A stretch of 64,000 bases of DNA, from the NCBI GenBank assembly GCA_017535865.1, contig JAFXTM010000043.1:1-64000 (forward strand), given 5' to 3'. This document shows positions 43,575 through 52,029 of this stretch, one piece after another (position 1 is the first letter of the stretch; every line of letters starts with the position of its first letter). The notes beneath the pieces are model-generated. The model saw nothing but the letters and a program-made list of their open reading frames with translations, made no database searches and was not told the DNA's origin. A program made the translations under genes and the position numbers. This DNA comes from Oscillospiraceae bacterium. GTDB taxonomy: Bacteria > Bacillota > Clostridia > Oscillospirales > Oscillospiraceae.

Positions 43575-44954
43575 ATGGCGGATAATAAACGATTGAACTC
43601 AGCGCGCATGGGCGAGATGCCGGAGGGACGTCTGCTGCTGCAGATGGCGGTGCCGATGATGCTCTCGATGCTGGTCCAGGCGCTCTACAACGTGGTGGAC
43701 AGCATCTACGTTGCCCAGGTGTCGGAGGACTGCCTCTCGGCACTCTCGCTGGCCTTTCCGGCTCAGAATATCATGATCGGCCTCGGCACCGGCACGGGCG
43801 TCGGTGTGAGCACGCTTGTCTCCCGCGCGCTGGGGCGCCGCGACAGCGAGCAGGCGAGCCGCGTGGGCGGCACGGCGATCTTCCTCAGCCTCTGCTGCTG
43901 GGGGCTGATGGCGCTCTTCGGGCTGTTTCTCGCCAAACCCTTCATCTACTCGCAGACGGAGATCGAGAGCATCCGCGGATATGCCGACGCCTACCTGCAG
44001 ATCGTGACCATCGGCTCGCTTTTCGTGTATCTGGAGATCTGCGTGGAACGACTGCTCCAATCTACGGGCCTGACGAAGCTCTCCATGTGGACGCAGATGA
44101 TCGGCGCGGTCACGAATATCATCCTCGACCCCATCTTTATTTTCGGCTGGCTTGGGCTGCCCGCGATGGGCACGGCCGGCGCGGCGGTGGCGACCGTGAT
44201 CGGGCAGGCCGTCGGCGCGGGCGTGGGTTTCCTCTTCCATGTCCGGCGCAATACCGAGCTGCCGATCCCGCTCCGGGCGATCCGCCCGTACGGGCGCATC
44301 ATCCGCGAGATCTATGCCATCGGCTTCCCCTCCATCCTGATGATGTGCATCGGCTCGGCCACGAACTACCTCATGAACATCATTCTGATCGGCTTCACCT
44401 CGACGGCGGTGGCGGTCTACGGGGCCTATTTCAAGATCCAGAGCTTTTTCTTCATGCCGGTCTTCGGCATCAACAACGGTCTCATCCCCATCATCGGCTA
44501 CAACTACGGCGCCCGCAGGCGGGAGCGGATCTACCGCTCCTTCCGCTACGGGGTGCTCTACGCGAGCTGCTTCATGCTGCTGGGTTTCACGCTTTTCCAG
44601 CTCGTCCCGGGGACTCTGCTCGGGATGTTCCACCCCTCGGCGGCGATGCTCGCGATCGGCGTGCCCGCCCTGCGCCGCATCAGCGTGCACTTTCTTCTCG
44701 CGGGCTTCTGCATCGTCGCCGGCTCCACCTGTCAGGCGCTTGACAGGAGCATCTATTCCTTCTTTGTCTCCCTCCTGCGCCAGCTTGTGGCGCTGATCCC
44801 GGCGGCCTGGCTGCTGAGCCGGACCGGGGACGTGAACATGGTGTGGTGGGCTTTTCCCATCGCCGAGCTCATGAGCCTTGCGGCGAGCGCGTTTTTCCTG
44901 CGCCGCTCCTTCCGGCAGATGGAGGAGACCCTGCGCCTGCCGGACGACCGCTGA
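43575..44954 (+). CDS. MATE family efflux transporter
   Basis: The 459-residue protein has 12 transmembrane helices in two six-helix halves, typical of the multidrug and toxin extrusion family (DinF/MepA branch). Landmarks are ALYNVVDSIYVAQVS in helix 2, the GTGVGVSTLVSRALGRRD loop, the NIILDPIFIFG segment at the end of the first half, and the QSFFFMPVFGINNGLIPIIGYNYGARR turn that marks the second half, seen in pieces. It probably expels cationic compounds using a Na+ or H+ gradient; the substrate is unknown. AAAGGAGA precedes the ATG. It is monocistronic. Confidence 0.93.
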   Translation: MADNKRLNSARMGEMPEGRLLLQMAVPMMLSMLVQALYNVVDSIYVAQVSEDCLSALSLAFPAQNIMIGLGTGTGVGVSTLVSRALGRRDSEQASRVGGTAIFLSLCCWGLMALFGLFLAKPFIYSQTEIESIRGYADAYLQIVTIGSLFVYLEICVERLLQSTGLTKLSMWTQMIGAVTNIILDPIFIFGWLGLPAMGTAGAAVATVIGQAVGAGVGFLFHVRRNTELPIPLRAIRPYGRIIREIYAIGFPSILMMCIGSATNYLMNIILIGFTSTAVAVYGAYFKIQSFFFMPVFGINNGLIPIIGYNYGARRRERIYRSFRYGVLYASCFMLLGFTLFQLVPGTLLGMFHPSAAMLAIGVPALRRISVHFLLAGFCIVAGSTCQALDRSIYSFFVSLLRQLVALIPAAWLLSRTGDVNMVWWAFPIAELMSLAASAFFLRRSFRQMEETLRLPDDR

Positions 44955-44966
44955 AACGGGTGTTCG

Positions 44967-45008
44967 AAAAAAACCGGAACAGGACTTATCCTGCTCCGGG
45001 TTTTTCGC
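44967..45008. terminator. Bidirectional terminator between MATE and ROK genes
   Basis: AAAAACCGGAACAGGA pairs with TCCTGCTCCGGGTTTTT, with one mismatch, giving A and T runs on both ends. The two genes converge. Confidence 0.85.
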
Positions 45009-45035
45009 GTTGTCTTTTTCCGCCTGCCGGATCGC

Positions 45036-46265
45036 TCAGAGCGCGCGCGGCAGACCGCCGCTCTCAAAGAAATCCTCCACCATCAGCAGCGGCGCGGCCT
45101 TGTCCTCGAGCCGATGGTTGTAGGGGCTGACCTCGGGCAGCACGCGGTGTCCGGCGTCCACGCCATCCTTCATCGCCTCGCGGAGCCGGCCAAGCAGCCA
45201 GGGATCGTCGAAGAACCGCCCGTAGAGCACGATCTTCCCCGGGTCCAGCACGTAGAGGAGCGCCTTCACCGCATCGGCGAGGACGGTCAGCGCGCGGTCG
45301 ACAAGCGCTGCGACCGCAGGGTCGCCCTGGGCGGCGGCCTCCAGGACCTCGTCCAATGCGAGCGGTCCGCCGCCCCGCTTCTGATGCTGTGCCCAGAGGA
45401 GGGGCGTGCCCTCCGGGGAGAGCAGGGCCTCGGCCTCCTCCCGAATGGCGGTGGGGGAGGCGATCGTCTCGAGACAGCCGCGCTTGCCGCAGACGCAGAG
45501 CTTGCCGCCCTGCTTCACGACCGGGATGTGTCCGATCTCGGAGCACTGCTCGGTGGCGCCGTTCCAGATCCGGCCGTTCACGGAGAGCGAGCCTCCGATG
45601 CCGTATTCGCAGCGCAGGAAAAACTGGGAGCGGCTCTCCCGGTCCCCGCTGAGAAACATCTGCGCGGCAAAGAGCGCACGGACGTTGTTGGCCATCACGA
45701 CGGGCAGGCCCGTGAGCGCTTCCACGCGCGCAGCCAGCGGATAGTTGTTTTCATCCAGCGTGCCGAAGCTGTTGCGGGCCAGGCGGCCGTCACGGTCGGT
45801 GATGCCGCGGATCGCAACGCCGACACCGAGAACATGCGCGGGCCGGATACCGTGCGCGGCTGTGAGCGCCAGCAGGCGCGCGCAGAGCCGGGTGAGCGTC
45901 TCCTCCGCCGGGGCAGGGGTGGGGAAGGACTGCTCCTCCGAAAAGATCACCGAGCCATCCAGCCAGACGGCGGAGAGCATGGCCTGACCGCGGTTGAGGA
46001 GCAGACCGAGCGCACAGCGGGCGCGAACGTCCGGCTCGAGGCTGACTTCCCGCCTGCCCGCGCTGCTGCTGGGGAGCGCTTTCCCCTCGTGCACCAGACC
46101 TTCCGCGATAAGCTCGCCTGTGATCTTCGTGATCGCCGCCGGCGTCAGACGCGTCTGCTCGGCGAGCCGCTTGCGGCTCAGGCCCGCCTGCTCGTGGAGC
46201 AGGCGAAGCACCGCGCTGCGGTTGGTGCGCTTGACATGGAACATGTTGTCTCCGTGATAGGCCAT
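45036..46265 (-). CDS. ROK family transcriptional repressor
   Basis: The 409-residue protein joins an N-terminal winged helix-turn-helix (about residues 12-70, SRKRLAEQTRLTPAAITKITGELI) to a sugar-kinase-like ROK domain. The zinc-binding ROK signature is CVCGKRGCLET, following EIGHIPV. The kinase-type Asp motif is weak, so it is a regulator (NagC/XylR-type) rather than a kinase. GGGAGG lies 6 bases before the ATG. Divergent genes encode a Nif11-domain protein and a YhcH-type protein. The 7-bp inverted repeat overlapping its own transcription start is a probable autoregulatory operator. The inducing sugar is unknown. Confidence 0.88.
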   Translation of the reverse strand: MAYHGDNMFHVKRTNRSAVLRLLHEQAGLSRKRLAEQTRLTPAAITKITGELIAEGLVHEGKALPSSSAGRREVSLEPDVRARCALGLLLNRGQAMLSAVWLDGSVIFSEEQSFPTPAPAEETLTRLCARLLALTAAHGIRPAHVLGVGVAIRGITDRDGRLARNSFGTLDENNYPLAARVEALTGLPVVMANNVRALFAAQMFLSGDRESRSQFFLRCEYGIGGSLSVNGRIWNGATEQCSEIGHIPVVKQGGKLCVCGKRGCLETIASPTAIREEAEALLSPEGTPLLWAQHQKRGGGPLALDEVLEAAAQGDPAVAALVDRALTVLADAVKALLYVLDPGKIVLYGRFFDDPWLLGRLREAMKDGVDAGHRVLPEVSPYNHRLEDKAAPLLMVEDFFESGGLPRAL

Positions 46266-46299
46266 CGGACGCCTCCCAATGTACAGAATCGGTCGAACC

Positions 46300-46328
46300 G
46301 GAATTGATTATTTTCATAAACCAATTCC
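46300..46328. promoter_or_regulatory. Candidate ROK operator
   Basis: GGAATTG (46300-46306) and CAATTCC (46322-46328) are perfect inverted arms separated by 15 AT-rich bases, placed immediately downstream of the -10 box of the ROK gene. Confidence 0.55.
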
Positions 46329-46358
46329 AGTATAGCCGCTCCGCCGCCCCGCTGTCAA
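46329..46358 (-). promoter_or_regulatory. Promoter of the ROK repressor gene
   Basis: On the minus strand TTGACA (46358-46353), an 18-base spacer and TATACT (46334-46329). Confidence 0.82.
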
Positions 46359-46369
46359 CAGGAAAAGCA

Positions 46370-46398
46370 TTGACAGGACAGCGGCCGGGCGGTAAGAT
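46370..46398 (+). promoter_or_regulatory. Promoter of the Nif11-domain gene and yhcH
   Basis: TTGACA (46370-46375), a 17-base spacer and TAAGAT (46393-46398), divergent from the ROK promoter with 11 bases between the -35 boxes. Confidence 0.8.
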
Positions 46399-46428
46399 GA
46401 AGAAAACGATACCGAAGGAGACGTTTGC

Positions 46429-46773
46429 ATGATCGAACAGGCAGAGGCCTTTTTTGAACGCTGCGCGGCGGACGCCGCGCTGCGCGAGCAGCTCCGGCTG
46501 GCTGAGGAGAGCTATCCGGGCAGCCTCGAGATACGCGAGGCGGTGGTGGAGGATGTGCTGCTGCCCTTTGCGCGGGAGCACGGGTATGAGTTCACGCTGG
46601 AGGAGCTGCGGACCTATGAGACCCGCGTGAAGCTCCGCGGCGCCCGGCCTGACCTGCCCATCCCGGAGGACGAGGAGATCGACGACAATCCCCACCGCTT
46701 CTGGCTCCTCGACCACGGCTGGACCTATGACACGGACGTGTATCCGGATCAACTGCCGGAGACGGAAGAATAA
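46429..46773 (+). CDS. Nif11-domain small protein
   Basis: The 114-residue acidic protein has an N-terminal Nif11-type domain (AEAFFERCAADAALREQLRLA, in part, and AREHGYEFTLEELRTYE) and a C-terminal tail rich in Asp, Glu and Pro ending near YDTDVYPDQLPETEE. Nif11 domains are found in nitrogen-fixation accessory proteins and as leader regions of some RiPP peptides. No double-glycine cleavage site or Cys/Ser/Thr-rich core is present here, so a RiPP precursor is unlikely. GGAG precedes the ATG by 8 bases. It is probably co-transcribed with yhcH, 20 bases downstream. Confidence 0.65.
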   Translation: MIEQAEAFFERCAADAALREQLRLAEESYPGSLEIREAVVEDVLLPFAREHGYEFTLEELRTYETRVKLRGARPDLPIPEDEEIDDNPHRFWLLDHGWTYDTDVYPDQLPETEE

Positions 46774-46793
46774 AAAGGAAAGGAAGAATCACC

Positions 46794-47258
46794 ATGATCT
46801 TTGCAAAGAACGCGGACGCCGCCGCCTACAAGGGCTTCAGCCCGCTGCTGGACAAGGCCCTGGACCTGCTGACCCCGGAATTTCTCGCGAGCGTCGGTAC
46901 CGAGACCGTCCACATGGACGGGGAAAAGCTGTTCGTCATGCTGAACATTTTTGACACTGTGCCGGATTCCGAGACTTTTTATGAGTCCCATAAGCGCTAC
47001 CTCGACATCCACGCCGTCACGAAAGGCGAAGAGCGCATGGAAATCGCGGACCCCAAGACCCTGACGCTGGACGAGGTCAAAAGCAAGCCGGAGGGCGACT
47101 TCTACGCCTTTACGGAGAAGAGCGCCGAGCACCAGACGCTGATCCTGAAGCCCGGCACCTTCCTCGTCGCCTTCCCGGACGACGCGCACCGCTGCAAGGG
47201 CCAGGTCGACGGCGCGAGCCATGTCGAGAAGGTCGTCTTCAAGATCCGGATCGAGTGA
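46794..47258 (+). CDS. YhcH/YjgK/YiaL family protein (DUF386)
   Basis: The 154-residue cupin-like protein is of the YhcH/EbgC type. Conserved segments are ESHKRYLDIHAVTKGEERM, with a metal-ligand type His, and FLVAFPDDAHRCKGQV, with a second His. Relatives occur in sialic-acid or beta-galactoside operons and may help open or isomerise sugars. The divergent ROK repressor fits sugar control. GGAAAGAA precedes the ATG. It is followed by a strong terminator. Confidence 0.88.
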   Translation: MIFAKNADAAAYKGFSPLLDKALDLLTPEFLASVGTETVHMDGEKLFVMLNIFDTVPDSETFYESHKRYLDIHAVTKGEERMEIADPKTLTLDEVKSKPEGDFYAFTEKSAEHQTLILKPGTFLVAFPDDAHRCKGQVDGASHVEKVVFKIRIE

Positions 47259-47280
47259 GGGAGCGCGCAGAATAAAAAGG

Positions 47281-47316
47281 AAACAGGCATGACCGCTGCG
47301 GTCATGCCTGTTTTGC
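47281..47316. terminator. Terminator between yhcH and the HTH-TPR gene
   Basis: A perfect 14-bp stem AAACAGGCATGACC (47281-47294) pairs with 47300-47313, then TTTT. A preceding A run lets it serve the convergent gene too. Confidence 0.9.
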
Positions 47317-47332
47317 GTTTCGCGTCCCGGGA

Positions 47333-48358
47333 TCAGACGCTCTGCTGCAGCTTCTGTATCGCGCGCTCCACCTCTTCGCGGGTCTCGCCGCTGACGATGC
47401 CCCACTCCTCGCGCAGCAGGCGCAGGACCTCCCGATAGGCCGCGACGGCGCCGGCTTTGTCGCCGCGGATCTCGCAGATATGCGCGATGCTGGTCGCGCT
47501 GTCGGTGTACTTGGGGGAGGGCTGCATCTCCTGGCCCTTCCGATACCACGCGACAGCCTCGTCATACTCCTGGCGCTGGGTGCAGATATCGCCCAGTGTC
47601 AAAGCCCAGCACCACTCCTGCCCGTCCATGACCTTCAATTCGGCCAGCTCTCTCTCGGCCTCGTCGGCCTTGCCGGCCGCCAGGGCGATGAAATAGCGGT
47701 AAGCGGGGACGCGGAAAGTTCGGTCGATCCCGGCCAGCCGTTCCAGCCACCGGCCGGCCTCGTCGAGACGGCGGTCGTCGATCAGGTTGTCCAGCAGCCA
47801 CATGAGAGCGGCGCGGTTTTTCGGGTCGCGGCGGCAGTAATCGCTGAAGTATTCGATGAGTGCATGATGGTTGCGCACGTTCCAGTCGGGTATGTAGCTG
47901 CCCCAGGCTTCGGCGAGCTCGCAGACGGCCTCTCTGTCGCCCCCGGTCTTCTCCACGGCTTCCTTCCCGTGCGCCACGGCCAGCAGACGGTACTGCTCCG
48001 CCTGATGGTTGCAGAGCATGGCCAACAGCAGCTCTGCCCGGCCTGCGTGCGCCGCGCTCTCCGCGATCACGCCAAGCTGCTGCTCGATCTGCCGCTCCTC
48101 CGCCTCGTCGAACAGACCGCGTGCATAGATGGTGTTTTCGATCCTGTCCAGCTGCTGCTCCGGCCCCATGGCAAAGAGTTGGTCGATGCTGACGCCGAAG
48201 AACACGGCGAGCTCCGGAAGCAGCTGCACGTCGGGGATGCTGCTGCCGCACTCCCATTTGCTGACGGTCTGCGCGGTCACGTTCAGAGCGGCGGCAAGGG
48301 CTTCCTGCGTGAGCCCCCGATCGTTCCGCAGACGGCGGATCTCTTTTCCCATTTCCAT
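47333..48358 (-). CDS. XRE-type regulator with C-terminal TPR-like domain
   Basis: The 341-residue protein has an N-terminal Xre helix-turn-helix (about residues 4-60, TQEALAAALNVTAQTVSKWECGSSIPDVQLL in two parts). About 270 helical residues follow, with TPR-like repeats (AEQYRLLAVAHGKEAVEKTG, DEAGRWLERLAG, DEAVAWYRKGQEMQPSPKY). The layout resembles small-molecule- or peptide-sensing regulators, but no signalling peptide gene is seen next to it. The ATG at 48358 has AGGGGGA about 9 bases upstream. The gap to 48679 contains its weak promoter (ATACCA/ATTGTA on the plus strand, 48393-48421), a GC-rich hairpin region and the LacI promoter, with no further gene. Confidence 0.8.
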   Translation of the reverse strand: MEMGKEIRRLRNDRGLTQEALAAALNVTAQTVSKWECGSSIPDVQLLPELAVFFGVSIDQLFAMGPEQQLDRIENTIYARGLFDEAEERQIEQQLGVIAESAAHAGRAELLLAMLCNHQAEQYRLLAVAHGKEAVEKTGGDREAVCELAEAWGSYIPDWNVRNHHALIEYFSDYCRRDPKNRAALMWLLDNLIDDRRLDEAGRWLERLAGIDRTFRVPAYRYFIALAAGKADEAERELAELKVMDGQEWCWALTLGDICTQRQEYDEAVAWYRKGQEMQPSPKYTDSATSIAHICEIRGDKAGAVAAYREVLRLLREEWGIVSGETREEVERAIQKLQQSV

Positions 48359-48581
48359 AAGGATGTTCCCCCTTGTCTTGCTTTCTGCCGTGATTGTATC
48401 AGATCCGGGAGCGGAATACCAGCGCCCGGCGCGACAGTCGGCTCGCGCGGCGGTTGAGTTCCCCGACGCGGGCAGGGGACAGCGCCGGCCGCGCCGCTTG
48501 CGGCGCCCCCTGCAAAGTGCACAAAAAAAGAAAAGAAATTTGAACAATACTCCGAAAATGATCGGCAGGATCCCTTTTCCG

Positions 48582-48610
48582 TTGACTTTTTTTGAGAGGC
48601 TTGCTACTAT
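48582..48610 (+). promoter_or_regulatory. Promoter of the LacI-regulated maltodextrin locus
   Basis: TTGACT (48582-48587), a 17-base spacer and TACTAT (48605-48610). The operator-like repeat starts about 20 bases downstream, just past the expected transcription start. Confidence 0.8.
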
Positions 48611-48630
48611 GGGGATGCGAAAGCTTGGAA

Positions 48631-48651
48631 CCGGTACCGGGAACGGTACCG
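48631..48651. promoter_or_regulatory. Candidate LacI-family operator (double CGGTACCG)
   Basis: Two self-complementary CGGTACCG octamers (48632-48639 and 48644-48651) are separated by GGAA, so their centres are 12 bases apart, about one helical turn. The position downstream of the promoter and before the repressor gene fits autoregulation. Confidence 0.6.
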
Positions 48652-48685
48652 GAACGGCTTCCGGACGGAACGGGAGAGCGTGACC

Positions 48686-49696
48686 ATGACCATAAAAGAC
48701 ATCGCAAAGGCCTGTGGCGTCGGTGTGAGCACCGTGTCCCGCGTGCTCAACGGGCGGCCGGACGTGAGCCCGGAGGTCCGCGAGCGTGTACTGAACATGG
48801 TGGAGGCCACGGGATATATCCCCAACAACAGCGCGCGCGACCTGGGCCGCAGCCAGACCGATACGATCGGCGTCGTAGTCCGGGGGATGGGGAACCTCTT
48901 TTTCTCGCGCGTGCTCAACACCATCATCCAGGAGACGGACAAGGTCGGGTATACCTTGGTACCGCGCTTCATCGACTCCGATGACGACGAAGTCAAGGCG
49001 GGGGCCGTCCTGGAGCGGGAAAAGAAGCTGCGCGGCCTGATCTTCCTCGGCGGCCGCTTCGACTATAACCCCGAGGAGCTGAGCCTGGTGCACGTGCCCT
49101 ATGTCTGCTGCTCATTCACCAACAGCTTCGGTTCCCTCGCGGAGGATGCGTATTCCTCCGTCTGCATCGATGATTTCCGCACAGCCTACCGGGCGGTGGA
49201 AAAGCTCATCGAGCACGGCCACCGGCGCATTGCCGCGCTGGTACCGAGCCGTGCGGATCACTCCATCAGCGAGCTGCGCTTCGAGGGCTATAAGGCGGCG
49301 CTGGCCGACCATGGCATCCCCTTCGACGAGGCGCTCGTCGTCGAGTGCGGCGGCTGCTTCACGATGCCGGAGGCTTATGAGGGCATGGAGGATCTGCTGG
49401 ACCGCGGCTGTGATTTCACCGCCGCCTTCGTCCTGTCCGACACGACCGCGCTCGCCGCGATCAAGGCGCTGCAGAACCGGGGCCGCCGCGTGCCGGAGGA
49501 CGTCTCCGTCATCGCGATCGACGGCCTGCAGATCTCGGCTTACACGACGCCGACGCTCTCCACCATGGTCCAGCCGGCGGAGGAGATGGGCCGCGAGAGC
49601 GTGAAGCTTCTGCTCGAGGTCCTCAAGGGCGGGCCCAACCGGCACATCCGTCTCGAGCCCGCGTTCCGCGAGGGCGCCTCGCTCCGATCCCTTTGA
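48686..49696 (+). CDS. LacI family transcriptional regulator
   Basis: The 336-residue repressor has the classic N-terminal helix-turn-helix plus hinge (IKDIAKACGVGVSTVSRVLNG) and a periplasmic-binding-protein-like sensor domain (residues about 60-330). It includes TIGVVVRGMGNLFFSRVL and the C-terminal VIAIDGLQISAYTTPTLSTM pattern, in which the usual DD/D-N is DG. I chose the ATG at 48686, 9 bases after GGGAG; a GTG two codons earlier is too close. It probably represses the solute-binding protein, permeases and malQ that follow, as well as itself. Confidence 0.92.
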   Translation: MTIKDIAKACGVGVSTVSRVLNGRPDVSPEVRERVLNMVEATGYIPNNSARDLGRSQTDTIGVVVRGMGNLFFSRVLNTIIQETDKVGYTLVPRFIDSDDDEVKAGAVLEREKKLRGLIFLGGRFDYNPEELSLVHVPYVCCSFTNSFGSLAEDAYSSVCIDDFRTAYRAVEKLIEHGHRRIAALVPSRADHSISELRFEGYKAALADHGIPFDEALVVECGGCFTMPEAYEGMEDLLDRGCDFTAAFVLSDTTALAAIKALQNRGRRVPEDVSVIAIDGLQISAYTTPTLSTMVQPAEEMGRESVKLLLEVLKGGPNRHIRLEPAFREGASLRSL

Positions 49697-49775
49697 TTTT
49701 TAAGCCCGGCAGGGTTTGAAAATAAAAAACGTAATCTACCCGCAACGCGGGAAAAAAGGAAAAGGAGAAATCAAA

Positions 49776-51047
49776 ATGAAAAAGATCATCGCACTCGCGC
49801 TGACCCTGATCATGGTCTTCGCGCTGGCGGCCCCCGTAGCCTCCGCTGCGGACGGCTCCGTCTACTGGCTGAACTTCAAGCCCGAGCTGGACGAGGCCGC
49901 GCAGCAGCTCGCCGCCATGTACACCGAGAAGACCGGCGTGCCCGTCAAGGTCGTCACCGCCGCCTCCGGCAGCTACAGCCAGACCCTGACCTCCGAGATG
50001 GACAAGTCCGCCGCGCCCACCCTCTTCATCATCGGCAACCAGGCCGGCGTCAAGGAGTGGGGAGAGTTCGCAATGGACCTGACCGGTACCCCCATTGCCG
50101 AGGAGCTCAGCACCGACGCTTACAACCTCTATGACGAGGACGGCCGTCTCGTCTCCATCGGCTACTGCTATGAGTGCTACGGCATCATCGTCAATCCCGA
50201 TCTGATCGAGGCCGCCGGCCACAGCATGGACGAGCTCGTGAACTTCGAGGGCCTGAAGGCTGTCGCCGAGGATATCCACGCCCGCGCCGCGGAGCTGGGC
50301 TTTGACGCCTTCTCCTCCTCCGACATGGATGGCTCCTCCTCCTGGCGCTTCACCGGCCATATGATCAACCTCGAGTACTTCTATGAAGAGCGCGACGCCG
50401 GCGGCTGGACCGAGTGCCCCGCCTCCCTCTCCGGCGCCTACATGGACAACTACAAGAACCTCTATGACCTCTGCATCAACAACTCCCTGACCGATCCCGC
50501 TGACCTCGCCACCGGCGGCCACGACGCCGAGAACGAGTTCAAGACCGGCAAGGCCGCGTTCTTTGTCAACGGCTCCTGGGAGTATGCCGCCGTGTCCGAG
50601 ACCGTTCCCAACGCCACCATGATCCCCTATTACTGTGGTGTTGAGGGCGAGGAGATGGCCGGTCTGAACTGCGGCACTGAGAACTGCTGGGCCATCAACG
50701 ACATGGCTTCCGATGCCGATAAGCAGGCCACCATGGACTTCATGGTCTGGCTCGTGAGCGATCCCGAGGCCGCCGCGATCATGGTCGAGCAGCTCGGCGT
50801 CCTGCCCTACAAGCATGTTCCCGAGTCCGCCAACGGCTTCCTGGCAGCCGCTGCCGCTTACTCCGACAAGGGCTGCTATGTCATGGACTGGGCCACCAAC
50901 TATCAGCCCAACGTCGATGACTATCGCGCCGCTCTCGTCTCCGCGCTGAACGCCTACAACGCCGATCAGTCCGACGCCAACTGGGCGCAGGTCGTGACCG
51001 CCGCCATCGACGGTTGGGCCGTCCAATACGCTGCCGCCAACGGCTGA
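49776..51047 (+). CDS. ABC transporter sugar-binding protein (MalE-like)
   Basis: The 423-residue family 1 solute-binding protein has a signal peptide (residues about 1-24, ending ASA-AD). The mature part shows the extracellular sugar-binding fold (LAAMYTEKTGVPVKVVTAASGSY, GYCYECYGIIVNPDLIEAAG, FKTGKAAFFVNGSWEYAA and GLNCGTENCWAINDMAS, each a recognisable block). There is no lipobox cysteine, which is unusual for a Gram-positive binding protein. AAGGAGA precedes the ATG. Likely ligands are maltodextrins, inferred from malQ in the same operon. Confidence 0.88.
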   Translation: MKKIIALALTLIMVFALAAPVASAADGSVYWLNFKPELDEAAQQLAAMYTEKTGVPVKVVTAASGSYSQTLTSEMDKSAAPTLFIIGNQAGVKEWGEFAMDLTGTPIAEELSTDAYNLYDEDGRLVSIGYCYECYGIIVNPDLIEAAGHSMDELVNFEGLKAVAEDIHARAAELGFDAFSSSDMDGSSSWRFTGHMINLEYFYEERDAGGWTECPASLSGAYMDNYKNLYDLCINNSLTDPADLATGGHDAENEFKTGKAAFFVNGSWEYAAVSETVPNATMIPYYCGVEGEEMAGLNCGTENCWAINDMASDADKQATMDFMVWLVSDPEAAAIMVEQLGVLPYKHVPESANGFLAAAAAYSDKGCYVMDWATNYQPNVDDYRAALVSALNAYNADQSDANWAQVVTAAIDGWAVQYAAANG

Positions 51048-51144
51048 TCTCTTTTCGGTAAAACGCGATATGACCTGCGGGGCGGGCGCATGCGCCAGCC
51101 CCGCTTTCTTTTTCAGAGAAAAGGAAGAATAGGGAGATGATTGT

Positions 51145-52029
51145 TTGAAAGGCATATTCAAGAATCCCCTGCGCCGGTGGTTCTGGCTCTTTCTCGGTCC
51201 GGTGACAGCCGCCTTCGCCATCGGTTTCGTCTGGCCCTTCCTCCAGGGCATCTATCTTTCCTTCTGCAAATTCAAGCTCATCCGCAACGCCAAGTTCATC
51301 GGCTTCGGCAACTACCTCTCCGCCTTCAAGGACCCGACCTTCCTGCACGCCTTCTGGTACACCGCGCTCTTCGCGCTCACGAGCCTCCTGTTCATCAACA
51401 TCCTCGGCTTCGCCGCGGCTTACGTGCTGACCCAGGGCATCAAGGGCTCGAACCTCTTCCGCACGGTCTTCTTCATGCCGAACCTGATCGGCGGCATCGT
51501 GCTGGGCTATATCTGGTCCATGATCTTCGACGGCATCCTCTCGCGCTACGGCACCTCGATCCTGCTCGAGACGAAGTACGGCTTCTGGGGACTCATCATC
51601 CTGATGTGCTGGCAGCAGATCGGCTACATGATGATCATTTACATCGCAGGGCTCCAGGCTGTGCCGGAGGACATGCTCGAGGCCGCGAAGATCGACGGCG
51701 CGACCAAACGCCAGACTCTCTTCCGAGTCACGATTCCGAACGTCATGCCCTCGATCACGATCTGCACCTTCCTGAGCCTTACCAACGGCTTCAAGCTCTT
51801 TGACCAGAACCTTGCTCTGACCGGCGGCCAGCCCTTCATCATTCAGGCGGACGGCTCGTCGATCAAGACCACCGAGATGCTGGCCCTGAACATCTACAAC
51901 ACCTTCTACAGTTCCAACTCCGCTTCGAAGGGCGTGGCGCAGGCCAAGGCTGTGCTCTTCTTTATCCTGGTCGCGGGCCTCGGCCTCGCCCAGCTCGCCT
52001 ATACCCGCAAGAGGGAGGTGCAGCAGTGA
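51145..52029 (+). CDS. Sugar ABC transporter permease (MalF-like)
   Basis: The 294-residue permease has six transmembrane helices and the cytoplasmic EAA loop seen as EDMLEAAKIDGATKRQTLFRVTIPNV (in two blocks), where it contacts the ATPase. The start is a TTG with AGGGAG 8 bases upstream. It lies between the binding protein and the second permease, overlapping the latter. No ATPase gene is in the locus, so a shared MsmX-type ATPase encoded elsewhere is expected. Confidence 0.92.
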   Translation: MKGIFKNPLRRWFWLFLGPVTAAFAIGFVWPFLQGIYLSFCKFKLIRNAKFIGFGNYLSAFKDPTFLHAFWYTALFALTSLLFINILGFAAAYVLTQGIKGSNLFRTVFFMPNLIGGIVLGYIWSMIFDGILSRYGTSILLETKYGFWGLIILMCWQQIGYMMIIYIAGLQAVPEDMLEAAKIDGATKRQTLFRVTIPNVMPSITICTFLSLTNGFKLFDQNLALTGGQPFIIQADGSSIKTTEMLALNIYNTFYSSNSASKGVAQAKAVLFFILVAGLGLAQLAYTRKREVQQ

